Shown here piece after piece: positions 55,714 to 64,000 of a stretch of DNA of 64,000 bases. The first letter of the stretch is position 1; each line of letters starts with the position of its first letter. The notes beneath the pieces were generated by a model, which did no database searches, was not told where the DNA came from, and was given only the letters and a program-made list of their open reading frames with translations. This DNA is from Candidatus Polarisedimenticolia bacterium (lineage in GTDB: Bacteria; Acidobacteriota; Polarisedimenticolia; Gp22-AA2), in assembly GCA_036001465.1 (NCBI GenBank), contig DASYUH010000041.1, positions 47,024-111,023 on the forward strand, in the 5' to 3' direction. The translations under genes and the position numbers were made by a program.

Positions 55714-57287
55714 AGGTGCTCATCGCCGACAAGATCCTGCCCGTGTGCGCGGAGGTCCTGAGGCAGGCCGGCATCGAGGCGGACCACCGGCCGGGCATCT
55801 CGCGGGACGATCTCCTGCGGGCCGTGGCCGACGTCGAGGGGATCGTGGTCCGCTCGGACACGCGCATCGACGAAGACATCCTGCGCGCGGCCCCGGTGCT
55901 TCGCGTCGTGGGACGAGCCGGGGCGGGGGTGGACAACATCGACGTGCCGGCCGCCACGCGGCGCGGCATCGTGGTGATGAACGCTCCGGGCGAGAACACC
56001 ATCTCGGCCGCCGAGCACACGCTGTCGCTGCTCCTGGCCCTGGCGCGGCAGATCCCGCAGGCCGATCGGTCCATGAAGGCCGGCCGCTGGGACCGCGGCC
56101 GCTTCCTGGGTGTGGAGCTGTTCGGCAAGGTCCTCGGCATCCTGGGACTCGGGAAGGTGGGACGGGAGGTGGCCTCTCGCGCCCGCGCCTTCGGCATGCA
56201 GGTGATCGGCTACGACCCGGTCCTCTCCGAGGAGGTGGCCGAGCGCCTCGGCGTCGGCCTGGTGCCTCTCGAGACGATCTACGAGCGCTCCGACTTCATC
56301 ACCCTCCACCTGCCGCTCAGCGCCGGCACGCGCCACCTGATCGGTCGCCCCGAGATCGCGCGCTGCCGGCGCGGTGTGCGCATCCTGAACGTGGCGCGCG
56401 GCGGCATCGTCGACGAGGCGGCCCTGGTGGAAGGCCTCCAGTCGGGGCAGGTCGCGGGGGCCGCGCTCGACGTCTTCGAGACCGAGCCGCCGGCGCAAAG
56501 CCCGCTCCTCTCCCTCGACTCGGTGATCTTGACGCCGCACCTCGGGGCCTCGACCCAGGAGGCGCAGGAAAAAGTGGCGGTGCGGATTGCCGAGCAGATC
56601 GCGGCCTACCTGAAGGACGGCCTGGTCTCCAACGCCGTCAACGTGGAGGGGGTCGATCCGAAGCTCCTGCCGGCGCTCGAGCCCTATCGCGACCTGTGCG
56701 CCCGCCTCGGGCGGCTCCTGTCGTCCCTGGCGCACGGCCCGGTCTCGGAGGTGGTCCTGGAGTACTCCGGGGCGGTGCAGGAGTATCCCATGCGACCCCT
56801 GACGGCCTCCTTCCTGAAGGGGTTCCTGCAGCCGAAGCTGTCCGACCCCGTGAACGTGGTCAACGCGCACTTCCTGGCCAAGGACGCCGGCATTCGCGTC
56901 CTGGAGACCCGGGCCGCCGAGCCGCAGGACTTCACCGCTCTGATCTCCGCCACCCTGCGCGGGCGGGACGGGACGCGCTCCGCCGCCGGCGCGCTGTTCG
57001 GCAAGCGCGAGCCCCGCCTGGTCCGCCTCGACGAGTTCCACCTCGACGCGAACCCGGAAGGCTCGATGCTGATCGTCAGCAACGACGATCGGCCGGGCAT
57101 GGTCGGCCGGATCGGCACGGCGCTGGGAGTCGCCGCCGTCAATATCGCCTACCTATCCCTGGGGCGCGACCGTTCCGGCGGCCGCGCCATCGCCATCTTC
57201 AACCTCGACTCCCCGGTCCCCGACGATCTCCTCGGCCAGATCGCCCGCATCGACGGCGTGCTCTGGGCCGAGCGCGTCATTCTGTAG
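55710..57287 (+). CDS. serA: D-3-phosphoglycerate dehydrogenase
   Basis: A 525-residue long-form SerA. Substrate and NAD domains (LGILGLGKVGREVASRARAF), catalytic His in LTPHLGASTQEAQE, Arg in LNVARGGIVDEAAL and Glu in FETEPP are present. The allosteric substrate-binding domain follows (about 320-440) and the C-terminal ACT domain (from about 450: LIVSNDDRPGMVGRIG), the site of serine feedback in relatives. It overlaps the aminotransferase gene. Converges on the TonB receptor gene with 14 bases between stops. Confidence 0.96.
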   Translation: MKVLIADKILPVCAEVLRQAGIEADHRPGISRDDLLRAVADVEGIVVRSDTRIDEDILRAAPVLRVVGRAGAGVDNIDVPAATRRGIVVMNAPGENTISAAEHTLSLLLALARQIPQADRSMKAGRWDRGRFLGVELFGKVLGILGLGKVGREVASRARAFGMQVIGYDPVLSEEVAERLGVGLVPLETIYERSDFITLHLPLSAGTRHLIGRPEIARCRRGVRILNVARGGIVDEAALVEGLQSGQVAGAALDVFETEPPAQSPLLSLDSVILTPHLGASTQEAQEKVAVRIAEQIAAYLKDGLVSNAVNVEGVDPKLLPALEPYRDLCARLGRLLSSLAHGPVSEVVLEYSGAVQEYPMRPLTASFLKGFLQPKLSDPVNVVNAHFLAKDAGIRVLETRAAEPQDFTALISATLRGRDGTRSAAGALFGKREPRLVRLDEFHLDANPEGSMLIVSNDDRPGMVGRIGTALGVAAVNIAYLSLGRDRSGGRAIAIFNLDSPVPDDLLGQIARIDGVLWAERVIL

Positions 57288-57301
57288 TTGCGGCTCTCTT
57301 C

Positions 57302-60300
57302 CTAGAACTCGATCTGCACGCCGACCTGGAACCGGCGCCCGAAGCGGCGGATCGCGTCGATCTGCAGGGGGCCCTGCGGGGTGCGCGTGTCGAGCGTGGC
57401 CTGGTAGATGTCCGGCGTGGGCTCGTAGGTCAGGACGCGCAGGTCGTCGCTGTTCAGGACGTTGAAGACCTCGAAGAACAGGGCCGCCGCGGTCCGCCCG
57501 ATGACCACGGCCTTGCGGGCGCGGAGGTTGATATCCAGGCTCGCGTCGTTGCGCCCGCTGTTCCGGCGCGCGGGGATGAACCGGGGTTCCTCTCCGCTCT
57601 TGATCAGCGTGTAGCCGAAACGGGTCCGGAACTGCTGATAGTCGGCGTTGTCCGAGGCGAAGAAGCGGGAGATCACGGAGTACGGCAGACCGGAGCTCCA
57701 GGTCGCGGAGGCCCCCACCTGCCAGTCCCCCGGCAGGAAGGCGGCGCCATTGAGCTTCACGACGTGCCTCTGATCGTAGTCCAGGTACCCGAATTCGAAT
57801 TCGGTGGTGGAGGGATCGTTCCCGAGGCGCGACTGAAAGTCCTCGGCGGCCCCGACGGCACGCGAGTAGGCATAGGACGCCTGCAGCTCCCAGCGACGCG
57901 CCAGGCGCCGGCGCAGCTCGACCTCGATGGCGCGGTAGCGCGCCTCGTTGAAGTTTCCCACCCGCAGGATCTGGTTGAAGTAAAGGTTGTAGTTGTAAAG
58001 GTCCGGCCTCCCGTCCTTGGAGCGCGAGAACGACCACTGAAAGCTCGACGGACGAGCGAGCCTGTTGATCCGGCCGATGACATCGAGAGGCTGGCCGGTC
58101 ACGGGATTGATCCTCAGGTAGTGATTGACGTCGACGTCCTGCAGCTGCTGGCGGTAGCGCCGGTCGATGAAGGTGACGGACAGCGCCACCTCGGGGGCGA
58201 TCTCGCGCTCGAACCCGAGCGTCAGCTCGTCGCTGAACGGCGTCTGCAGTCCTCGATCGATCTGATTGACCGATGGGGGAGTGGTCGAGATCGGTCCGCC
58301 GATCTGCTTGTTGGGCTCGATTCGGTTGCGCAGGCGATTATTGTCGAATTTGTAGTAGCGGATCACCTGATCCGGCCCTTCCTCAGCGCTCACCGTGCTC
58401 AGGAAGAGCTTGTCGAAATAGCGTCCCCAGGTTGCGAACAGCTTGGACTTGCCGCTGGCGCCGGGGTCCCACGACAGCGAGAGCCGCGGCGCCAGATTGC
58501 TGTTGGTCAGCGTGAAGCGCTCCGGTTCCTGGGCGATGACCCCCTTCTCCGTCAGGAGGTCGGAGTCCACCTTGCCGTCGCGCATCACGTCGGGGATCAG
58601 GAAGGCGATCGCATTCGTCCCGAAATCCACGTCGGCATGATTGCGGATGAACAGGGCCGGCATCGCGCGGCGAATCGGGTCGGTGATGTCGGCGAGGTCC
58701 GGCAACTCATGATCGGGATCCGTCTGAATGGTCGGCTGAAAGAGTGGATCGCCAAGAACTCCGAGGCTTTGTATTCCATTTCCGTCTCCGATCGACAGGT
58801 CGGGCAAGTTCTTTTCGTTGCCGATGAGGGCGCCCAGCCGGTCGAAGGCCGCGCGCGCCGGGGCCGGATCGAAATAGGTGTATCCGGAGGCGTTGGCGAT
58901 CTCCTGGTCGAAGCGCAGGCCCACGCCGAGGCTCAGGTTGGGCCGCGGCCTGTAACTGTCCTGCGCGTAGAACCCCGCAGTCGATCCGGTCGCCCCCTTC
59001 CGGGTTTCCCCCTGGACGGGCAACAGCGCGCTCACGATGATCGGATCGGGGCAGGGGTAGCAGGTGCCGTATCGGGGGCTGGCCGGATCGTAGTTCGCTT
59101 TGGGGTAGAGGTAGGGGGGGACATACTGCGCGACGTAGTTGCGCGTCGTGATGTCCCGGTCGAACACCTCGCGCTCCGCGGACCAGCCGGTTTTCAGATC
59201 GTGGCTCCCCTTGAAATCCGGCACGAAGATGCTCAGATCCTGCCGCAGCGTGAATCGGCGCCTGCTGTCCGTGAAATTCTGGTAGTAGGGGCCGTTGATC
59301 AGGCCCGACGCGCGATCGAGCAGATAGTCCTGGTCCCGACCCTCCGGTGTCAGGTGGCCGTAGGGATAGAGATCACCCGGCCGGGGCCGGTCGTTCAGCT
59401 TGCCGTCCTGATTGCGGTCCTCGCCCGGGTCGAGCTTGCCGTCGCAGTCGATGTCCTCGCGGTAGTGCCCCTCGCATTCACCGCCGAGCGTGCGCTCGCC
59501 ATCCCCGTCGAGGTCGGTGTGGTACCAGGAGCCATTCTCGAGCCAGAACGGCTCGAAGACGTCGAAGGCTCCATCTTCGTCGTAATCCTCACCGTAATCA
59601 CGCTCGTTCAATTCGGAAAAGCCGTTGCCGTTCTCGTCGTAATAGAGGATCCCGTTGCGGTTGCCGTCGGGATCGAGGTTGAGATCCTGCGACGGCCTCT
59701 CGTCGAAGGCGGAGGCGGTCGTCTCGAGCGCCACGTACGGACTCAAGACCGCCGTGGACTTGAGCGTCAGGATCGTCCCCCCCATGCGTTCGGTGTATCC
59801 GGATTCCTGGCGCGTGAAGCTGTTCAGCCCCAGGTTCAGGTATTTCTGGGGGTCGTAGTTGAGCGACAGGGACAGGCGGTTGTTCGGAGTGGCCTGCCAG
59901 GTCAGTTTGGCGAACTCCCGGAACTCCCGGGTGCCGGCCACGAAGGCGCTGTTCACCGCGTTGACCGGGTCCTCCTTCTGGATGTACTCGTGCGCCATGA
60001 AGAACCACGCCCGGTCCTTCACGATCGGCCCCTCCAGGGACAGGAACGGCGTGAAATCGTTGAACCTCAGATCCCTGAGTCCCATCTCCCCCAGGCCGCC
60101 GTGCAATCGCGCGTCGTCGATCCCGGCCCCGTCGCCGTCCAGGGCATTCCCGCGCCAGAAGAACTTGAACGTCCCCTTGAACTCGTTGCCGCCTGATTTG
60201 GTGATGATGTTGGCGAACCCTCCCTGTGCCCGGCTGAACTCCGCCGTCGCCCCGGAGGTCTTGATCTCGATCTCCTGGATCGAGTCGATGTTGAGCTGCG

Positions 60301-60913
60301 CGCCGATCTTGCCGGTGAGGGGGTCGGTGGTGCTGACGCCGTCCACCAGGGTGACGACGTCGGTGTCGCGGGCGCCGTGGATGTTGGGGTTGCCGTCGCC
60401 GTCGATGTCGGTGACCCCCGGCGCCAGGGACAGGATGTCCTGGTAGTTGCGCCCCAGGATCGGCAAGGCGTCGATGAACTCCGAGGTGAACCGCGTCTGC
60501 GTCGTGGTCTCGTCGAGGTCGACGACCTGCGGCCTGGCCCGCACCTCGACGCGCTCGCTCAGATTCGACTGGGGCTGCAGCACGATCCGGATCGGTGTGA
60601 CTCGCCCGGCGGCCACCTCGAGGTCGGCGAATTCGACCGTCGCAAAACCGGGGAAGGTGGCCCGCACGCGGTAGTCCGGGCCCGCGGGGAGCGAGGCGAC
60701 CTGGAATCCGCCCGCGCCGTCGCTGACGGCGCCCCGGGCCGGGCCGCCCAGGCTGGGACTGGACACGGTGAGCGTGACGCCGGGAAGGGGAGTGCCGGTC
60801 TCGTCCATGACGACGCCGCGAATCAGGCCGGTCGCCTGGGCGCGGACGGCCCCCGGCCAGAGGAGGAAACAGAGGGCGAGCATCCCTCCCAGGCGGATCA
60901 ACGATTTAGGCAT
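57302..60913 (-). CDS. TonB-dependent receptor, Oar-like, copy A
   Basis: A 1203-residue outer-membrane receptor. A signal peptide (about 1-27) is followed by a carboxypeptidase-regulatory-like domain (GLIRGVVMDETGTPLPGVTL), the plug (DALPILGRNYQDILSLAPGV, VTLVDGVSTTDP and ITKSGGNEFKGTFKFFWRG), a long barrel, and the typical C-terminal aromatic end (VGVQIEF). An acidic insert at about 400-510 holds several DxDxDG calcium-like loops (DLDGDGERT, DIDCDGKLDPGED), and a CYPC motif lies near residue 620. No -35 is clear; TGGTATATAA about 45 bases upstream of the start may be an extended -10. It imports or binds a large substrate with TonB; the ligand is unknown. Confidence 0.93.
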   Translation of the reverse strand: MPKSLIRLGGMLALCFLLWPGAVRAQATGLIRGVVMDETGTPLPGVTLTVSSPSLGGPARGAVSDGAGGFQVASLPAGPDYRVRATFPGFATVEFADLEVAAGRVTPIRIVLQPQSNLSERVEVRARPQVVDLDETTTQTRFTSEFIDALPILGRNYQDILSLAPGVTDIDGDGNPNIHGARDTDVVTLVDGVSTTDPLTGKIGAQLNIDSIQEIEIKTSGATAEFSRAQGGFANIITKSGGNEFKGTFKFFWRGNALDGDGAGIDDARLHGGLGEMGLRDLRFNDFTPFLSLEGPIVKDRAWFFMAHEYIQKEDPVNAVNSAFVAGTREFREFAKLTWQATPNNRLSLSLNYDPQKYLNLGLNSFTRQESGYTERMGGTILTLKSTAVLSPYVALETTASAFDERPSQDLNLDPDGNRNGILYYDENGNGFSELNERDYGEDYDEDGAFDVFEPFWLENGSWYHTDLDGDGERTLGGECEGHYREDIDCDGKLDPGEDRNQDGKLNDRPRPGDLYPYGHLTPEGRDQDYLLDRASGLINGPYYQNFTDSRRRFTLRQDLSIFVPDFKGSHDLKTGWSAEREVFDRDITTRNYVAQYVPPYLYPKANYDPASPRYGTCYPCPDPIIVSALLPVQGETRKGATGSTAGFYAQDSYRPRPNLSLGVGLRFDQEIANASGYTYFDPAPARAAFDRLGALIGNEKNLPDLSIGDGNGIQSLGVLGDPLFQPTIQTDPDHELPDLADITDPIRRAMPALFIRNHADVDFGTNAIAFLIPDVMRDGKVDSDLLTEKGVIAQEPERFTLTNSNLAPRLSLSWDPGASGKSKLFATWGRYFDKLFLSTVSAEEGPDQVIRYYKFDNNRLRNRIEPNKQIGGPISTTPPSVNQIDRGLQTPFSDELTLGFEREIAPEVALSVTFIDRRYRQQLQDVDVNHYLRINPVTGQPLDVIGRINRLARPSSFQWSFSRSKDGRPDLYNYNLYFNQILRVGNFNEARYRAIEVELRRRLARRWELQASYAYSRAVGAAEDFQSRLGNDPSTTEFEFGYLDYDQRHVVKLNGAAFLPGDWQVGASATWSSGLPYSVISRFFASDNADYQQFRTRFGYTLIKSGEEPRFIPARRNSGRNDASLDINLRARKAVVIGRTAAALFFEVFNVLNSDDLRVLTYEPTPDIYQATLDTRTPQGPLQIDAIRRFGRRFQVGVQIEF

Positions 60914-61052
60914 GTGGGCGTCGTGTCCCCCAGGCGGCGCAGTGCTTGCTTATATACCATCACAGCCCCATGCCCGCCACGACGAAATTCCTGCCCGCGG
61001 TCGTCCGAGGCCCGGTGTATCGCGCCGCCCGAAAGACCGGACACGCTCCGCT

Positions 61053-64000
61053 CTAGAACTCGATCTGCATGCCGACCTGGAACCGGCGCCCGAAGCGGCG
61101 GATGGCGTCGATCTGCAGCGGCCCCTGCGGGGTACGTGTGTCGAGCGTCACCTGGAAGATGTCGGGCGTGGGCTCGTAGGTCAGAATGCGCAGATCGTCG
61201 CTGTTCAGCACGTTGAACACCTCGAAGACGAGGGCCGCCGCGGTCCGGCCGATGACCACCGCCTTGCGGACACGGAGGTTCAGATCGAGGATCGAGTCGT
61301 TGCGCCCGCTGTTACGGCGCACGGGGATGAACCGGGGTTCCTGCCCGCTCGCGAGCAGCGTGTAGCCGAAGCGGGTCCGGTACTGCTGGTAGTCGGCGTT
61401 GTCCGAGCCGAAGAAGCGGGAGATCACGGAGTAGGGCAACCCGGAGCTCCAGGTCGCGGAAGCTCCCACCTGCCAGTCCCCCGGCAGGAAGGCGGCGCCA
61501 TTGAGCTTCACGACGTGCCTCTGGTCGTAGTCGAGGTACCCGTATTCGAATTCGGTGGTGGAGGGATCGTTCCCGAGGCGCGACTGGAAGTCCTCGGCGG
61601 CCCCGACGGCACGCGAGTACGCGTAGGACGCCTGCAGCTCCCAGCGACGCGCCAGGCGTCGGCGCAGCTCGACTTCGATGGCGCGGTAGCGCGCCTCGTT
61701 GTAGTTTCCCACCCGCAGGATCTGGTTGAAGTAGAAGTTGTTGAGGTACAGATCCGGCCTGCCGTCGGGAAGGCGGAAGTACGAGGGGCCTCCTTGCCCC
61801 GGAAGGACGACCCTCTCAATTCTGCCGATGAGGTCGAGGGGCTGGCCGGTCACCGGATCGGGCCTCAGGTAATGGTTGACGTCGAGGTCCTGGAGCTGCT
61901 CGCGGTAGCGGCGGTCGATGAACGTGACCGACAGCGCCACTTCGGGGGCTATTTCACGCTCGAAGCCGAGGGTCATCTCGTCGCTGAACGGCGTCTGCAA
62001 CCCGCGATCGATCTGATAGATCGACGGAGGAGAGGTCGAGATCGGAGTGCCGATCATCCTGTTGGGCTCGATCCGGTTGCGCAAGGCTCGATTGTCGAAC
62101 TCGTAGTAGCGGATCACGTGGTCGGGGCCTTCCTCGCCGTCCACGGTGCTCAGGAAGAGCTTGTCGAAGAAACGTCCCCAGGTCGCGAACACCTTCGACT
62201 TGCCGGCGGCGCCGGGATCCCACGACAGGGCGAGCCGCGGCGCCAGGTTGCTGTTGCTGAGCGTGAAGCGCTCCGGCTCCTGGGCAATGACGCCATGCTC
62301 GGTCAAAAGCTCGGAGTCGACCTTGCCGTTTCGGATCACGTCGGGGATCAGGGAGGCGAGCGCGTTCGTTCCGAAGTCCACGGCGTCGTGGTTTCGGATG
62401 AACAGGTTCGGCATCGCGCGGCGAATCGGGTCGATGATGTCGGCGAGGTTCGGCAACTCATGTGTGGGGTCCGTCTGAATGGTCGGCTGAAACAGTGGAT
62501 CGCCAAGAACCCCGTGGCTTTGAATTCCATTGCCGTCTCCGATCGCCAGGTCGGGCAAATTCTTTTCGTTGCCGATCAATGCGCCCAGCCGGTCGAACAT
62601 CGCGCGCGCCGGTGCAGGCTCGAAGTAGGTGTACCCGGAGGTATTGGCGACCTCCTGGTCGAAGCGCAGCCCCACGCCGAAGCTCAGGTTGGGGAGCGGC
62701 TTGTAATTGTCCTGGACGTATGCCCCGGCCGTGAACCCGGTCGCGCCGTTGCGGGATTCCCCCTCGATGGGGAGAAGCGCGCTCACGATGATCGGGCCGG
62801 GGCAGATGTAGCATGAGCCGTAACGCGTGCTGGTCGGGTCGTAGTGCTCCTTGGCGTACGGGTAGGGCGTGACGTACTGCGCCACGACGCTGCGCTCGGC
62901 GACCTCCCGGTCGAACGTCTCGCGCTCCGCGGACCAGCCGGCCCTCAGGTCGTGGCTGCCCTTGAAGTCCGGCACGAAGACGCTCAGATCCTGCCGCAGC
63001 GTGAATCGGCGCCTTTCGTCCGAGAAATCCTGGTAATAGGGGCCGCTGATCTGCCCCGTGGTGCGGTCGAGGACGTACTCGTCGTCCCGGGTATCCGGGA
63101 CCAGGCGCCCGTACGGGTAGAGCCCGGTCGGCCTGGGTGTGTCGTCCAGAATGCGGTTCTGGTTGCGGTCCTCGCCCGGGTCGATCGTGCCGTCGCAGTC
63201 GAGGTCCTCGCGGTAGCGGCCCTCGCATTCGTTGCCGAGGGTGCGCTCGCCGTCTCCGTCGCGATCCACGTGGATCCAGCGCCCGCCGATGATCAGGAGT
63301 GGCTCGAAGACGTCGAAGGCCCCATCCTCGTCGTAATCCTCACCGTAGTCGTGCTCTGTCAGCTCGGCGAACCCGTTGTCGTTGTCGTCATAAAAGAGGA
63401 TCCCGTTGCCGTTGCCGTCGGGATCGAGGTTGAGATCCTGCGACGGCCTCCCGTCGAAGGCGGAGGCGGTCGTCTCGAGCGCCACGTAGGGACTCAAGAC
63501 CGCCGTGGACTTGAGCGTCAGGATCGTGCCCCCCATGCGATCGGTGTATCCGGATTCCTGGCGCGTGAAGCTGTTCAGCCCCTGGTTCAGGTACTTCTGG
63601 GGGTCGTAGTTCAGCGACAGGGACAGGCGGTTGTTCGGGGTCACCTGCCAGGTCAGCTTGGCGAACTCCCGGAACTCCCGGACGCCGGCCACGAAGGCGC
63701 TGTTCACCGCGTTGACCGGGTCCTCCTTCTGGATGTACTCGTGCGCCATGAAGAACCACGCCCGGTCCTTCACGATCGGCCCCTCCAGGGACAGAAACGG
63801 CGTGAAATCGTTGAAGCGCAGGTCCCTGAGCCCCTTCTCCCCCACGCTGCCGTGCAGCAGCGGGTCGTCGATCCCCGCCCCGTCGCCGTCCAGGGCATTC
63901 CCGCGCCAGAAGAACTTGAACGTCCCCTTGAACTCGTTGCCGCCCGACTTGGTGGTGATGTTGGCGAAGCCCCCCTGCGCCCGGCTGAACTCCGCCGTCG
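61053..64000 (-). CDS. TonB-dependent receptor, Oar-like, copy B (5' end outside window)
   Basis: The C-terminal 981 residues of a paralogue of copy A, 139 bases away on the same strand; its start lies beyond the right edge. The plug (TAEFSRAQGGFAN), the barrel and the end (QVGMQIEF) are the same family, and long stretches are identical by eye. Differences cluster in the acidic insert (HVDRDGDGERTLGNECEGRY and DLDCDGTIDPGEDRNQNRIL) and in loops such as CYIC in place of CYPC. The insert and cysteines are thus conserved in kind but not in detail, as expected for surface loops under selection. A shared ligand class is likely; nothing identifies it. Confidence 0.92.
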   Translation of the reverse strand, partial: TAEFSRAQGGFANITTKSGGNEFKGTFKFFWRGNALDGDGAGIDDPLLHGSVGEKGLRDLRFNDFTPFLSLEGPIVKDRAWFFMAHEYIQKEDPVNAVNSAFVAGVREFREFAKLTWQVTPNNRLSLSLNYDPQKYLNQGLNSFTRQESGYTDRMGGTILTLKSTAVLSPYVALETTASAFDGRPSQDLNLDPDGNGNGILFYDDNDNGFAELTEHDYGEDYDEDGAFDVFEPLLIIGGRWIHVDRDGDGERTLGNECEGRYREDLDCDGTIDPGEDRNQNRILDDTPRPTGLYPYGRLVPDTRDDEYVLDRTTGQISGPYYQDFSDERRRFTLRQDLSVFVPDFKGSHDLRAGWSAERETFDREVAERSVVAQYVTPYPYAKEHYDPTSTRYGSCYICPGPIIVSALLPIEGESRNGATGFTAGAYVQDNYKPLPNLSFGVGLRFDQEVANTSGYTYFEPAPARAMFDRLGALIGNEKNLPDLAIGDGNGIQSHGVLGDPLFQPTIQTDPTHELPNLADIIDPIRRAMPNLFIRNHDAVDFGTNALASLIPDVIRNGKVDSELLTEHGVIAQEPERFTLSNSNLAPRLALSWDPGAAGKSKVFATWGRFFDKLFLSTVDGEEGPDHVIRYYEFDNRALRNRIEPNRMIGTPISTSPPSIYQIDRGLQTPFSDEMTLGFEREIAPEVALSVTFIDRRYREQLQDLDVNHYLRPDPVTGQPLDLIGRIERVVLPGQGGPSYFRLPDGRPDLYLNNFYFNQILRVGNYNEARYRAIEVELRRRLARRWELQASYAYSRAVGAAEDFQSRLGNDPSTTEFEYGYLDYDQRHVVKLNGAAFLPGDWQVGASATWSSGLPYSVISRFFGSDNADYQQYRTRFGYTLLASGQEPRFIPVRRNSGRNDSILDLNLRVRKAVVIGRTAAALVFEVFNVLNSDDLRILTYEPTPDIFQVTLDTRTPQGPLQIDAIRRFGRRFQVGMQIEF

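Noticed and set aside
59390..59640. Acidic repeats in TonB copy A as a possible tandem DNA repeat
   Set aside because: They are in-frame DxDxDG codon patterns of the barrel insert, not DNA-level repeats.
55745..60196. 1483-residue plus-strand open frame
   Set aside because: Runs across the serA sense strand in another frame and antisense to TonB receptor A; no domain, caused by high GC.

Overview
The window is a GC-rich bacterial chromosome segment carrying about 50 genes. It reads as a housekeeping region rather than an accessory island. Three things point to Acidobacteriota or a close uncultured relative: two very large carboxypeptidase-regulatory-domain TonB-dependent (Oar-like) receptors in tandem, a GWxTD-type secreted protein, and many small secreted proteins with no recognisable family. 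That placement is inference from gene content; no phylogenetic marker was compared with a database.

Layout. 1-3.9 kb: a truncated giant secreted protein (DNRLRE-like domain, calcineurin-type phosphoesterase, Cys-rich repeats, LamG domains) on the minus strand. 3.9-4.6 kb: a gene-poor gap with a probable integrase C-terminal remnant, next to the initiator tRNA gene. 4.7-8.2 kb: pgm-eno-ftsB (minus) and a divergent cutA that looks leaderless. 8.2-13.3 kb: a cystathionine/cysteine PLP enzyme pair and a run of uncharacterised exported proteins. 13.5-16.3 kb: an M16 protease pair, one catalytic and one not. 16.4-20.7 kb: a membrane/TPR protein, YqeY, an Atg22-like MFS transporter and a CcmH-like membrane protein.

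20.7-34.9 kb is one long co-directional minus-strand block. In transcription order it reads tRNA-Val, thrS, infC, rpmI, rplT, pheS, pheT, a zapB-like gene, zapA, a 6S-like RNA, rny, ymdB, xseA, xseB, ispA, tlyA, nadK. It joins translation, division, RNA turnover, DNA repair and isoprenoid/NADP synthesis. infC appears to start at ATC, RNase Y has lost both HD-site aspartates to glutamate, and PheT lacks its N-terminal tRNA-binding insert.

35-44 kb: aroF, a TM2-like membrane protein, a small secreted Cys protein with a strong terminator, fhs with an overlapping TPR gene, a PIN-TRAM protein, and the overlapping dnaB-alr pair. 44.2-50.1 kb: rnpB, an M20 amidohydrolase, an LD-carboxypeptidase, a GWxTD protein, truA and galE. 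50.1-50.4 kb: a 194-bp near-palindrome in front of uppS. 50.4-57.3 kb: the envelope operon uppS-cdsA-dxr-rseP, then a class V aminotransferase-serA pair for serine synthesis. 57.3-64 kb: two paralogous TonB receptors, the second cut by the window edge.

Most operons are tightly packed, with ATGA, GTGA, TTGA or TGATG stop/start overlaps. I see no prophage, CRISPR array, intact IS element or secondary-metabolite cluster. The best candidates for something undescribed are the degenerate RNase Y, the palindromic element before uppS, the acidic/Cys insert shared by the two receptors, and the truncated multidomain phosphoesterase.
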